Part shown: positions 12,801 through 21,400 of the stretch, one piece after another
How the letters are laid out: each line of letters starts with the position of its first letter
Numbering within the stretch: position 1 is the stretch's first letter
From: Bacillus pumilus
GTDB lineage: Bacteria; Bacillota; Bacilli; Bacillales; Bacillaceae
Length of the DNA stretch: 64,000 nt
Direction: 5' to 3'
Assembly: GCF_900186955.1 (NCBI RefSeq)
Contig: NZ_LT906438.1
Location: 372,001 to 436,000, forward strand
Notes under the pieces: generated by a model
Database searches by the model: none
Told to the model about the DNA's origin: nothing
The model's input: only the letters and a program-made list of their open reading frames with translations
Translations under genes and position numbers: made by a program

Positions 12801-14536
12801 AACTGCCAATGACGGCAAATGGCAAAGTCGATCTAAAAGCATTGCCAGCACCAAATATGGAAGCGGGCCAAACAGCATACGAAGCGCCAAGAGACGAAGT
12901 CGAAACGCTTCTATGCGGCATTTGGGAAGACGTGCTTGGCGTGAGCCAAGTCGGCATTCACGATCACTTCTTCTTCCTTGGCGGAGATTCGATTAAAGGC
13001 ATTCAAATGGCAAGCAGGCTCACACAAGCGGGCTGGAAGCTTGATATGAAGCTATTATTCCAGTACCCAACCATTGCCGAGCTGCGCCCATATATCGAAG
13101 AAGCTGATCAACTGACAGCCGACCAATCATCGGTTGAAGGGGAAGTCATGTTGACTCCAATTCAACGCTGGTTCTTTGAAAGAACATTCACTGACCAGCA
13201 TCATTGGAATCTCTCGATGATGCTTCATGCGCCAAATGGATTTGACCTTTTGATGGCAGAACAAGTGATGCAGAAATTACTTTCACATCATGATGCACTG
13301 CGCATGGTATACAGGCAAGAGGATGGCGGCATCCTGCAATACAATCAGCGGGAGCTCACTGAACCGATTGCGGTTATTTCTCATGATGTCTCTAAAGAGC
13401 ACGACGTGAAAAAAGCCATTTCCACCTATGCCAACGAGTATCAGCGTCAGCTGAACCTCGAAACAGGTCCGCTCATGAAAGTGATCTGTTTCCGTGCAAA
13501 AGATGGCGATCACTTACTTATCGTGACACACCATCTTGTGATTGATGGTGTCTCATGCCGAATTTTACTAGAGGACTTTATGTCTCTTTATCAACAGGCA
13601 GCCCAAGGACAAACGCTCGTCCTACCGCCTAAAACCCACTCCTTTAAAGAATGGGCAGAGGCGATCGAACGATACGCACAGTCCAAGCCGTTAAAAAGCC
13701 AAAGTGAGTACTGGAATGAGATTGACAGGACGCCAATGACCACTTTACCTGTTGATCATGAAGTAACGAAAAGAAAAGTGGCTCAAACAAAAGCAGTACA
13801 GATGCAGCTTTCAGAGTCTGAAACCGAGCATCTTTTGACCGACATTCATCTACCGTACACAACGGAAATGAACGATATTCTTCTATGTGCGCTCGGTCTT
13901 GCCGTTCAGGAGTGGACAGGTGAATCCCATGTACATGTGCAGCTTGAAGGTCATGGAAGAGAGGATATTTTATCAGGGCTGGATGTCTCCCGCACGGTTG
14001 GCTGGTTTACGAGTATGTATCCAGTCGTACTGAAAGCAAAGCCGGATCAGACCGTAGCTGAGGCTATTAAAGGAACGAAAGAGATGCTGCGGCGTGTCCC
14101 GAATAAAGGGATCGGCTACGGGATTTTAAAATACCTCACAGCCACCGAATCGTCAGGACAGCATGTACAGCCTGAAATCAGCTTGAACTATCTGGGGCAG
14201 ATTGATCAGGAAGTGACGACTGAACTCTTTGGACCGTCCGCCTATGATATGGGACGACAAGCAAGCCATGATTCAGAAGCTGTCTATAAGCTGAATCTCA
14301 GTGGTCTTGTTCAACACAATCGATTCATGTTGTCGTGTTCCTATTGTACAGATGAATATGAAGAACAGACGATACAGCAGTTCATGGCATTGCTAAAAGA
14401 AAAAATCCAATCCATCATGACTCATTGTTTAACGCAGCACGAACGAGAATTTACGCCAAGTGATTTCTCTGCTGGTGACCTTGAAATGGATGAAATGGAC
14501 GATATATTTGACATGCTTGAGGAGAAATTGACCTAA
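3842..14536 (+). CDS. srfAB: Surfactin-type synthetase subunit 2 (SrfAB): C-A-T-C-A-T-C-A-T-E
   Basis: This 3564-residue trimodular NRPS adds residues 4-6 of the lipoheptapeptide. C4 has HH at 143-144 and D148; A4 has its code Asp at 652; T4 carries Ser992. C5 has H1173/H1174; A5 has Asp1684; T5 carries Ser2030. C6 has H2210 and D2215; A6 has Asp2721; T6 carries Ser3050. The terminal E has H3230/H3231 and D3235. Codes read by eye are DAFFIGATIK (aliphatic, Leu in pumilacidin), DLTKIGHIGK (Asp) and DAWFLGNVVK (Leu, made D by E). The E motif reads HHLVIDGVSCR, with Cys where module 3 has Trp. A GAGGTGG ribosome site precedes the ATG. The gene lies 20 nt after srfAA and 44 nt before srfAC in one operon. 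In B. subtilis the competence gene comS is embedded at the start of C5; a possible equivalent is listed separately. Confidence 0.95.
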   Translation: MSKQKIQKVYPLTPMQEGMLYHAMLDPNSSSYFTQLELGISGEFDHALFEKSLNELIRTYDILRTAFVYQQLQKPRQVVLAERHLDVYREDLSHLNHQEQQKVLDQYKKQVRKQGFHLTNDLLLKVAVFQLNETNWHLIWSNHHIIMDGWSMGVLMKKLFHYYESFRNGRTPDRSQGKPYADYIQWLGKQNKQEAESYWQERLDGAVQNQGLLQQKEANGQYDHQEWTFTWDAQTVQAIQNVARQCQVTAPNLFQAVWSVLLSTYHAADDVTFGTVVSGRPPSVSGIERMAGLFINTIPVRVTLDQKQTFKQLFQKVQQHALEAENYDFMPLYDIQQKTAAGGQLFDHLVGFENYPLDQELSGDTMSARLGFSIDVKDGFEQTNFDLNILVYPGETWTLKIKYNAIAFEEKIIENISKHLTNLMKQIIQNPEVRLQDVTCITEEEKQQIKAWNQTERDYPKHLSIPELLNERVKAQPDHLALVEGDQTFTYEELGQEISRLAGSLIEKGVQPGDAVAVYMNRSADAVIAILAVLHAGAAYVPIDPSQPEERIRFMLEDSGASILLHADSQPPVDEQIKAVHVTSKPHHSHMDVSVRTSPSHLAYIMYTSGSTGQPKGVQIEHQHIVRLACSQEKLRLNKSDRMAHTGAVSFDAITFEIFTTLLGGATLYPVDRDTLLDIHRFEQFIQTHQITTLFLTTGLFNQLAQQRPQMFKGLTTLITGGDVINVKSAELVKQHHPALVLLNAYGPTENTTISTIYEVRGDETGPIPIGQPINHSSAYILDGDQRLQPIGAPGELYVGGDGVARGYLHRPDLTNQVFMADPFKPSGRLYRTGDLARYGADGQIEFLGRTDDQVKIRGFRIELGEIESVLQQKAGIDDAVVLVHSFSSDEKEITAYFTGTMTEEEVRDLFNQELPAYMVPHHVMKLEAFTLTSNGKVDRKALPKPEEAYQEKKEIIPPETETEKALAQIWEELLGKTVGVDEHFFMAGGHSLKAMMMSAKIQEVFQKEMPIQVIFEKPTIRSLAAYIDQDGQEEMGHPILPAEQAAEYPVSPAQRRLYILQTLEPDSTNYHIPIVLTLEGTLEYQRLKSAFDQLIQTHEILRTSFHMNGEDIVQRVNEWTGFDLPVHDIKEEEAEAFLSEHQSPFDLTATPLLRAQLLKISENRHLLVLEAHHLITDGSSMKTFIQDLAKAYDGEALAERTIHYKDYAVWQLSEEETEKQKEHEAYWLKQFEGDLPVLELPTDYSRPAERDFSGERFMFGCDQATTQRIHDLLQKTDTTMYMFLLSAFQVLLATYSGQEDIIVGSPVAGRTHPDIQDMPGMFINTVAMRGKPEQTKTFLQLLEEIKETSVDAFAHQSYPLEELIARLPLDRDTTRSPLFSVSFNMQNMEVPALKLGDLHISPYAIQHHSVKFDLSLEAFEREGALKLSFDYAAALFKEETVRRFGTHLLAIIHEAVQHPEEQIGLLPILEQHEQIERLEKKDEVQTNHHEPFHVQFSRQAKETPDAIAVMDDQRKLTYGELEDMSNALGSELKIRGVEKEKTVALILDRSVYVIVSMLGVMKAGGAFVPIDPAFPAERINYTLEDSGAQVIVTNESLAGSYQHHKSIQVVQVEKAVLQSRMLDLPEASANQLSYVIYTSGTTGKPKGVQLTHRNLSHYVNWLTNEVTLQECDRTALLSSYAYDLGYTSIFPVLKAGGTLYVPREDVYTDPVRLMRLIDEQELTYIKMTPSLFHMMADSKDHAFNALRLVILGGEPIVSEDVETFMEQHPCVAVMNHYGPTETTIGTVTKLITKQELGTLKDRSVIGQPIAHTRALVLNRQQRLVPYGAPGELYISGEGVSRGYLNQPELTAERFLENPYFSEERMYRTGDLVRQQANGDIEFLGRIDDQVKIRGYRIEKQEIEHAARARLSIQEVYVKVLHMSRLPELALYYTSPEPIGTLTFREKLAETLPDYMIPTYFVKVDHIPLTQNGKVDAKSLPLPHEVHMNRAVHVAPKTALEQTLCDIWSEVLAVEQIGVHDHFFELGGHSLKGMVLISKMQAKLNKHVPLKVLFEKPTIRAMAAYLEEVGSSDMTSIQPAEKQDFYPVSSAQKRMYVLQQLHPEAVTYHMPAVLMMEGSLDVKQLEEALQALIERHESLRTAFVEIDGVPVQKVYRRVPFTLEVVEVEKGHEQPVIDAFITPFSLHQAPLMRAKVAKFSEEKYVFMMDMHHIIADGVTRSLLIQELAELYEKKTLPPVQLHYKDYAVWQQEEKQQALLQKQRQYWLEQYAEPPEDLALPLDFPRPHVQSFEGDRVDRWLSPEKVQTIKALMAEKGVSMNMVMQTAFAIFLSKLTGQTDIVIGAVTAGRTHASIERVPGMFVNTLALRHEVQLEETTAQLLEKMKDRSLSAYEHQEFPFEELVAQLDLPKDTSRNPLFSVMLTTDDRDMTLPKLNGLKLSQKQQETVHAKFDVTLGIFEEKNKVGLRFEYATALFKKKTIQRWSRYYEQIIDEMLAKLNEPISSLSILNEEEKQELINEWSGPVLHVSSDQTVHALIEAKAYQTPHQKAATFRGTSWTYEELNNRANTVASRLISNGIKRGDRVGILTRPSLDMTAAVLGVLKSGATFVPIDADYPDQRIAYMLEDCGAEVLLMQKGLTAPTSFAGHVLLIEDALEGEAQEIQVHVKPTDLAYMIYTSGTTGQPKGVMVEHHSLVNLAFWHNDAFQVTNADRTAKYAGFGFDASIWEMFPTWIAGAELHIIDEAIRLDMIKLNAYFNDENITIAFLPTQLCEQFMSMDNHSLRYLLTGGDKLKQVKPVPYQLVNNYGPTENTVVATSGIIDPDQGTLPIGTAIANTRFYIMGSLYDLSPPGVPGELVIAGKGLARGYWNLPEETNKRFVPDPFYLGERMYVTGDLVKWTEDGELIYLGRKDHQVNIRGFRIELSEIEAQLLELNSVKEAVVTTVKDASEQDALAAYVITDEETTDLKESLTRTLPDYMIPSWIIKLDQLPMTANGKVDLKALPAPNMEAGQTAYEAPRDEVETLLCGIWEDVLGVSQVGIHDHFFFLGGDSIKGIQMASRLTQAGWKLDMKLLFQYPTIAELRPYIEEADQLTADQSSVEGEVMLTPIQRWFFERTFTDQHHWNLSMMLHAPNGFDLLMAEQVMQKLLSHHDALRMVYRQEDGGILQYNQRELTEPIAVISHDVSKEHDVKKAISTYANEYQRQLNLETGPLMKVICFRAKDGDHLLIVTHHLVIDGVSCRILLEDFMSLYQQAAQGQTLVLPPKTHSFKEWAEAIERYAQSKPLKSQSEYWNEIDRTPMTTLPVDHEVTKRKVAQTKAVQMQLSESETEHLLTDIHLPYTTEMNDILLCALGLAVQEWTGESHVHVQLEGHGREDILSGLDVSRTVGWFTSMYPVVLKAKPDQTVAEAIKGTKEMLRRVPNKGIGYGILKYLTATESSGQHVQPEISLNYLGQIDQEVTTELFGPSAYDMGRQASHDSEAVYKLNLSGLVQHNRFMLSCSYCTDEYEEQTIQQFMALLKEKIQSIMTHCLTQHEREFTPSDFSAGDLEMDEMDDIFDMLEEKLT
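6933..7073 (+). CDS. Possible comS-like overlapping ORF, 46 codons
   Basis: A 46-codon ATG frame overlaps the T4/C5 junction of srfAB in the +1 frame. B. subtilis ComS, the anti-adaptor that frees ComK from MecA, also has 46 residues and lies in the same +1 frame at the start of the same C domain. Against this, there is no good ribosome site (AGG directly abuts the ATG). The MecA-binding motif of B. subtilis ComS (IILYPR) aligns here with NIQYHQ, and the ends are shifted relative to ComS. A chance open frame of this length is quite possible. Listed because of position and frame only. Confidence 0.2.
   Translation: MVKKKWGIRFYQQSKRPNIQYHQLSAVYTFCRHLNQTAQIIIFQSS
11394..13129 (+). repeat. Duplicated A-T segment, copy 2 (module 6)
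   Basis: Partner of 685-2420. It encodes the second leucine A domain and its carrier inside srfAB. Scattered single-base differences remain, mostly synonymous, and the similarity drops at both ends where the C and E domains begin. Confidence 0.85.
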
Positions 14537-14580
14537 CAACATGAGATCAGTCATAAAAACGGGAAGGGAGGATGAAATAG

Positions 14581-17500
14581 ATGAGTTCATTTAAAAGGGA
14601 TCAAGTTCAAGACATGTATTATCTGTCACCGATGCAAGAAGGCATGCTGTTTCATACCCTCCATCACCAAGAAAAGGGCTTTTATGTAGAGCAAATGGAT
14701 ATGAACGTAAAGGGCACACTGCGTCATGACTTACTTGAGAAAAGCATGAATGTCATCGTGGAGCGGTACGATATTTTTCGTACCGTATTTCTCCACGAAA
14801 AAGTGAAGCGCCCTGTCCAAGTTGTGCTGAAGAAACGTCCTTTTACGCTTGATGTGGTGGACATGCAGAATCTTTCTGAAGACGAACAGCTTGTACGTCT
14901 TGAGACATTTAAACAACAGGATCGCCTGAGAGGATTTGACCTTTCGAAGGATGCTCTCATGCGGGCAACAGTTTTCCAAACGGGCCCTGCCAGCTATCGC
15001 TGGATATGGAGCTATCATCATATCCTTCTTGATGGCTGGTGCTTTGGGCTTGTGGTGCAGGAGTTATTTGCGATTTATCATGCCCTTTTACATGACATCC
15101 CTTACAAACTGGAACCGGTTAAACCGTACAAAGAATATATTCAATGGCTTGAAAAACAAGATAAACAAGCATCACTTCAATATTGGCAGCAATCATTAGC
15201 CGGGTTTGATGGACAATCTACCTTTAAAGAACAGAGAAAGCAAACGAATGAACATGAATTAGGCGAATTGGAATGGTCGATGAGCAAGGGAGAAACAGCT
15301 GCTTTATCAGAGTTAGCGTTCCAGCAAAATGCAACGTTAAGCAGTGTGCTGCAATCGGTCTGGTCAATTCTGCTGAGCAGATATCAGCGGTCAAATGATG
15401 TGCTGTTTGGCACGGTTGTGTCGGGACGTCCGGCAGATTTGGCTGGTGTTGACAGAATGGTTGGCTTGTTCATCAATGTCATCCCAAGAAGAATTCAGCT
15501 GACAGATGACATGACATTCCGTTCTCTTCTGTCAGAAACGCAGCAGCAGTCTCTTGCAGCCGAGCCGCATCAATATATTCCGATTTATGATATTCAGGCA
15601 AAGACAGGTCATCAGCCACTCATTGATCATATTGTCGTGTTTGAAAATGTCCCAGCCGCAAAGAAGGACGAGCAAGAGGCGCGGTTAGGATTTACTGTGG
15701 AAAACATGAATGTGTATGAAAAATCGAACTATGATCTCAATTTGCTGGCATCACCAGGAGAACAATTGCAATTGAAGCTGGCCTTTAACAAAAAAGCATT
15801 TGATCCTCAATTTGTTCAACGGTTAAAGGAGCAGCTGATTCTATTGATGAGCGAGGCGATCAAGCATCCTGATCAATCGGTTCATACACTTACACTTGTC
15901 ACGAAACAGGAAAAGCAGCTGATTCTTGAGGAATGGAATGCGCCCGAGCTTGAGCATGACCAGCTATATTTGTCGAAATGGTTTGAGCATAATGTCCGCA
16001 AACAGCCGAATGCGGTCGCATTATCAGCAGGTGAGCACACGATGACATATGCGGAGCTGAATGAACAAGCTAACCGATTGGCAAGACATTTGCAAAAAAA
16101 TGGGGTCACGCATCAAACGGTCATCGCCATTTTAGCGGGCCGCACGCCTGAACTGATTGTCAGTCTACTTGCTGTCTTAAAAGCAGGTGCAATCTATGTG
16201 CCAATTGATCCCGATTATCCAGAAAGCCGCATTCAATACATGCTTAAAGACAGCGGGGCAACGCATCTACTGACTCACTCATCCTTTATCGGTCAAGTGA
16301 AGGGACTTGCGTTTGATGGAAAGTATCTGTTTGCAGATGATCAAGAAATTTCACTGATGAGCTCAGAGAATCTGCCGCTTGAAGCAGCCTTACACGATAC
16401 GGCTTACATCATGTATACGTCTGGTACAACAGGTCAGCCAAAAGGCATCATGACGACCCATTCCAATATTGCCCGGGTGGTCAAAAATACAAACTACTTA
16501 ACCATTTCAGAAACAGATACACTGCTGTCATTATCCAACAGCGTATTTGATGGCTTTACATTTGATGTGTATGGCGCACTTTTAAACGGAGCGAAGCTTG
16601 TCTTGCCGAAAAAAGAGACCATTTTAAACATGGGCGAGCTGACGGGATTGATTAAAAGGGAAAACATTTCTGTCATGTTTGTTCCAACGGCATTATTTAA
16701 TCTCCTTGTTGATGAAGAAACCGACTGGATGCGTAGTGTGCGCAAGGTGCTATTCGGAGGAGAGCGAGCATCGGTACAGCATGTGAGGAAAGCCTTTGCT
16801 GTCATGGGGAAAGGCAGACTCATCAATGTCTACGGCCCAACCGAATCAACAGTATTCGCCACTTATTATCCAGTCGATGAGGCCCTGCCGATGGAAGCGC
16901 GTTCGATTCCAATCGGAAAGCCGCTCAACCAGACGGGTGCTTATATATTGAGTCAGCACAGGCAGCTTCAGCCGATTGGAATGGTCGGAGAGCTTTGTCT
17001 GAGCGGCAAAGGGCTTGCGAAGGGGTATTTGAATCGTCCTGATCTGACAAAACAAGCCTTTATCGCGCATCCATTTGCTGCGGGAGAAAGGCTGTATCGT
17101 ACAGGAGACTTGGCTTATTTTCGAACGGACGGTTTGATTGAGTATGCAGGCAGAGTGGATGATCAGGTGAAAATTCGCGGTCACCGAATTGAGCTGTCAG
17201 AAATTGAAGCCCACCTTCTCATGCATCCAGGTGTAAAACAAGCGGCTCTTATAGCTGATCAGCATAACACGCAGCATACAAGGCTGCTCGCCTATATGAC
17301 GTGTGAGGAGGAGTGGAAGGATAAACTGGATGTGATCAAATCAGGGCTGAAGGAAAAACTTCCGGCTTACATGCAGCCTCATGACCTGATCAGACTTGAG
17401 AAAATACCACTTACGCCAAATGGAAAGGTTGATAAACGTCAGCTGCCAAAGCCAGCGTTGCCTCAAGGAAACCGTCATGTGAAGCTTCCGGTAAATGAGG

Positions 17501-18414
17501 TAGAACAAAAGCTACTTGTGATGTGGCGGGAAGTGCTTGAACGAGAAGATATCAGCACAGATGACCATTTCTTTGAGCTTGGCGGGCATTCATTAAAAGC
17601 GATGTCGCTTTTATCCAAGATGTCGAAGGAATTCGATGTTCAGGTGCCTATTCACTTGCTGTTTGAGACGCCTACCATTGAAGCAATCAGCCGTTATATT
17701 CAACAGCAGGATCAGGAAGCAGCCGGCTATCTTGTATTCAATGAATCTCAAACGCCAACAGTCTTTGCTCTACCCCCATTACCAGGCTATGGCTTTATCT
17801 ATCAGGAAGCCGCAAAAACGCTCGACGGTGTTCGTTTGATCGCCTTTGACTTTATTGAAGCTGATCACCGAATCACGCAATACGTTCAGCATATCCAGCA
17901 CCTTCAGCCTGAAGGACCGCTGACTTTGATGGGTTACTCTGGCGGGTGCTACCTAGCCTTTGAGCTTGTTCAATCGCTCGAACAAGCAGGGCGGACCGTC
18001 GAAAAAGTCATCATGATCGATTCCTATAAGAAAATAGGAGAAAGTGATTTAGAAGGACGATCCATTGATGACGATATTGCAGCGATCGTCCATCAGTCGA
18101 AGCAAAGCGAACTTGCCCAAGCGGAGCTCATTCAAGACGCGCTTGCTCAAAAAACGAGGGCTTACTATGAAACTTTTGTTAAGGGGGTGAACCAAGGAGA
18201 GATACAAGCAAACATTGACTTTATCCAATCCGAAGAGCACATTGCGATACCAGAATGGATGGAACATTGGGAAACTGCAACGACCGGCGCTTATCGACAA
18301 TTTCAAGGCTATGGTCAGCACGCCGACATGTTCAAAAACAAAGAATGTGCCGCCCGAAATGCACAGCTAATTAAAGAAATAGTCCATCATAAAAATAGAG
18401 AAACAGTCTTGTGA
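14581..18414 (+). CDS. srfAC: Surfactin-type synthetase subunit 3 (SrfAC): C-A(Ile/Val)-T-TE
   Basis: This 1277-residue termination module adds the last residue and cyclises the lipopeptide. C has HH at 146-147 and D151 (HHILLDGWC). The A domain code reads DGFFLGVVFK, which is typical of isoleucine and fits Ile/Val at position 7 of pumilacidin. The carrier Ser is 1004. A type I thioesterase occupies about 1045-1277 with nucleophile Ser1120 in GYSGGC, and its C-terminal part resembles SrfAC of B. subtilis (for example DSYKK). A strong AAGGGAGG site precedes the ATG. Because this TE is complete, lipopeptide assembly should end here, so the two synthetases downstream are probably a separate assembly line. 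In B. subtilis the next gene would be srfAD. Confidence 0.95.
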   Translation: MSSFKRDQVQDMYYLSPMQEGMLFHTLHHQEKGFYVEQMDMNVKGTLRHDLLEKSMNVIVERYDIFRTVFLHEKVKRPVQVVLKKRPFTLDVVDMQNLSEDEQLVRLETFKQQDRLRGFDLSKDALMRATVFQTGPASYRWIWSYHHILLDGWCFGLVVQELFAIYHALLHDIPYKLEPVKPYKEYIQWLEKQDKQASLQYWQQSLAGFDGQSTFKEQRKQTNEHELGELEWSMSKGETAALSELAFQQNATLSSVLQSVWSILLSRYQRSNDVLFGTVVSGRPADLAGVDRMVGLFINVIPRRIQLTDDMTFRSLLSETQQQSLAAEPHQYIPIYDIQAKTGHQPLIDHIVVFENVPAAKKDEQEARLGFTVENMNVYEKSNYDLNLLASPGEQLQLKLAFNKKAFDPQFVQRLKEQLILLMSEAIKHPDQSVHTLTLVTKQEKQLILEEWNAPELEHDQLYLSKWFEHNVRKQPNAVALSAGEHTMTYAELNEQANRLARHLQKNGVTHQTVIAILAGRTPELIVSLLAVLKAGAIYVPIDPDYPESRIQYMLKDSGATHLLTHSSFIGQVKGLAFDGKYLFADDQEISLMSSENLPLEAALHDTAYIMYTSGTTGQPKGIMTTHSNIARVVKNTNYLTISETDTLLSLSNSVFDGFTFDVYGALLNGAKLVLPKKETILNMGELTGLIKRENISVMFVPTALFNLLVDEETDWMRSVRKVLFGGERASVQHVRKAFAVMGKGRLINVYGPTESTVFATYYPVDEALPMEARSIPIGKPLNQTGAYILSQHRQLQPIGMVGELCLSGKGLAKGYLNRPDLTKQAFIAHPFAAGERLYRTGDLAYFRTDGLIEYAGRVDDQVKIRGHRIELSEIEAHLLMHPGVKQAALIADQHNTQHTRLLAYMTCEEEWKDKLDVIKSGLKEKLPAYMQPHDLIRLEKIPLTPNGKVDKRQLPKPALPQGNRHVKLPVNEVEQKLLVMWREVLEREDISTDDHFFELGGHSLKAMSLLSKMSKEFDVQVPIHLLFETPTIEAISRYIQQQDQEAAGYLVFNESQTPTVFALPPLPGYGFIYQEAAKTLDGVRLIAFDFIEADHRITQYVQHIQHLQPEGPLTLMGYSGGCYLAFELVQSLEQAGRTVEKVIMIDSYKKIGESDLEGRSIDDDIAAIVHQSKQSELAQAELIQDALAQKTRAYYETFVKGVNQGEIQANIDFIQSEEHIAIPEWMEHWETATTGAYRQFQGYGQHADMFKNKECAARNAQLIKEIVHHKNRETVL

Positions 18415-18424
18415 ACTTTAGATG

Positions 18425-18454
18425 AGGCAGGGGTGCACATTGGCAGCCCTGCCT
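18425..18454 (+). other. GC-rich hairpin between srfAC and the second synthetase
   Basis: A perfect 8-bp stem, AGGCAGGG (18425-18432) with CCCTGCCT (18447-18454), is extended by TGC/GCA after one mismatch. No T tract follows; the next bases are GACAAAAAAGG leading to the ribosome site. It therefore does not look like a normal intrinsic terminator. It could be an mRNA stability or processing element, or a partial attenuator, at the join of the two assembly lines. Confidence 0.6.
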
Positions 18455-18477
18455 GACAAAAAAGGGAAGGAACTCAT

Positions 18478-21400
18478 ATGAAACCATCAACCATTAATCA
18501 ATCGAATGTACATGAATCAATGGATACGATTTTACAAGATGTACAGAAAACCATTTTACAAACCAACGAAATCGAACGCTTCGCTGTTTTTTCTCGTGAA
18601 AAAACCATTCGACCACGGCCATATCACCTCTCTCATTTATTTCTAGACCAACACATGGAGCAGGAGGCCGCAGCTGAATGGATACAAACGCAAATGGCTT
18701 CACCTGCTTTAGCGGACATGCCCCCAGCCATTTCCTATGGAGGGGATATAGATGTTCGTGCAGGAGCTCAAACCTTGCAGGACGCTCTAACTGAGGCAGC
18801 CAAAACAACAAATGGGCTGACTTATATCATCAATAGTGAAAACGAGCTCACGCAATCCTACGCGCAGTTAAAGGAGGATGCCGAGCGGGTGTTGACGGGT
18901 TTAAGGGCACTAGGGCTTGAGCCAGGAGATCCTGTGTTCTTTCAATTTTCATCGAATCATGCGATGGTCACGGCTTTTTGGGCATGTGTGTTAGGCGGAT
19001 TTGTCCCAACACTTGTGTCGGCAGCCCCGACCTATCGGGAAATGAATGCCTCAGTGAAGAAGCTTCATCACGCTTGGGACCTGCTGGAGCACCCGCTCAT
19101 TCTCACGGATGACTCGCTGATTGATGAGGTGCAAGGCTTGGCTTTACTGTGGCATACAGATCAATTACGTGTGGCAGCCGTTGAACCAATGCTTACTTTA
19201 GATAGAGATCTAGAAGTACACCCAGTCACGCCCGATGATTCCGTCTTTTTTATCTTAACGTCTGGAAGTACGGGGATGCCCAAATGCGTAGAGCATTCTC
19301 ATAGAAGTGTGCTGGCGAATGTCAAAGGAACAGTGGCAGCCAATGGGTTTACACAAGAGGATGTCTCGTTAGACTGGATGCCATTAGATCATATTGGCGG
19401 CATTGTCATGTTCCATCTTGTCAATGTGTACACAGGCTGTGAGCAAATTCGAGCAAGAACAGATGACTTCATCGCTCAGCCGCTGCGCTGGCTTGACTGG
19501 ATGGACCGTTATCGTGCAACGAAGACATGGGCACCTAACTTCGCATTTGCGATGATCAATGATTATGAGAAAGAAATCTCTTCGGGATCGTGGGATCTTT
19601 CTGCTATGACTTGTATGATCAATGGGGCAGAAGCGGTCGTACCGAAGACGATTCACCGGTTTTTACACCTGCTCGCTCCGCACGGCTTAAAAGGAGACGT
19701 CATCAGACCAGCTTTCGGCATGTCAGAAATCTCATCAGCCGTTGTCTTCTCTTTTGCGATTGAGCGGGGAGATGAAAACAGCGGGGTACTGACCTTTGAG
19801 GAAACATCGCTGACAGAGCAGCTAAGACCAGCAGAGGCACGCGAAACTGGAACCGTCAGCTTTACAGAGCTCGGGAAACCGATTCCGGGTATCACGATTC
19901 GTATCGTCAACCATGAGCATGAGCTTCTTCCCGAAGATCATATTGGTAGCGTGCAAATCAAAGGGCCGACGACAATGAAGGGCTATTACAAGAATGACGA
20001 AGCGAATCAAGAGGTTTTTCAAACAGAAGGCTGGTTCCACACGGGTGATTTAGGTTTTCTGCATGAAGGAAGACTGACATTAACCGGTAGAGAAAAAGAC
20101 ATGATCATCATCAACGGGAAAAATTATCACAACTATGAAATTGAAGCCATGGCAGAGGAAGTACCCGGCGTAGAAACAAGCTTTGTGGCAGCTTGCTCCG
20201 TTCGGATGGAGGCATCTGCATCCGATGAACTGATTCTCTTTTTTACACCGAAGCTGTATGAGCCTGCTTATATCATGAGGGCTAGCCAGCACATTAAAAC
20301 CCATATTGCGACAAAAATGGGTCTTTATGCATCAAGGATTATTCCTGTCCAGAAGCATGCCTTTCCGAAAACAAGCTCTGGAAAAATAGAAAGGGCACAG
20401 CTCAAGACAAGGTGGCAGGAAGGGGAATTCGACGAAATCATCAAGGAACTGGACATCAGACTTGAAAATGAACACACCTTGCCTGATTGGAGTTATCAAA
20501 AGAAGTGGACACCCGCTCCGCTTCATGAAACGGAAAAGCAAACAGAAGGGGACATGGTGATCTTTGCAGATGAGTTAGGGCTGGCAGATCAATTGAAATT
20601 CCTCTCAAACCAAGAACAAACCTATATCACGGTTGAACCGGGTCAAGCATTCACACAACTCACACCCACTCACTTCATCATCCACCCGAATCGGCCGTCA
20701 GACTACGAACAACTCTTTGAGACGCTCCGTTCGTATGGCGTTTCGGTGAAACAAATCATTCACCTTTGGAACTACACAAACAAGAAAGACACATTACAGG
20801 CGGAAATAGCGAAGGAAGCACAGAAAGCTGGCAGCATGAGTGCATTGTATGTAACAAAAGCGATCGCCGCCTATGAGGAAGCTGTAGAGATGACCTTTGT
20901 CTCCGCTCATGCGATGAATTTGCCAGAAGACAAAGTACATCATGTGGAAAAAGCAACAACAGCGGGATTGATGACAGCTGTTCAGCATGAATGGCCGTTT
21001 ATCAAGGTGCGATGTCTTGATTTTTCTCTAACAGAATCGGTTGGTCATTCTCATGTATCGGCGATCATGACAGAGCTCATCCATGGCACAAGTCAGCATG
21101 TCGCTGCTTATCGTGAAGGTGTTCGTTATATTCCTCTTATAGCGCCGCTTCATCTGGAAAGGGAACAAAAGAGGAAAAAACCGCCATTTGAATCATCGGG
21201 GCTTTACGTGATGACAGGCGGGCTTGGCGGAATAGGACGGATGCTAAGTGAACATCTTCTAACATCCTATCACGCGCATCTTGTGCTGCTTGGAAGAAAG
21301 GCACGAGAGGCTTTAAGTGCGGAGCAGCAAGACGTATTGACCTCACTTGAGAAACAAGCGGAAAAACGCGGCGGCACTGTTCATTATGAAGAAGTGGACT

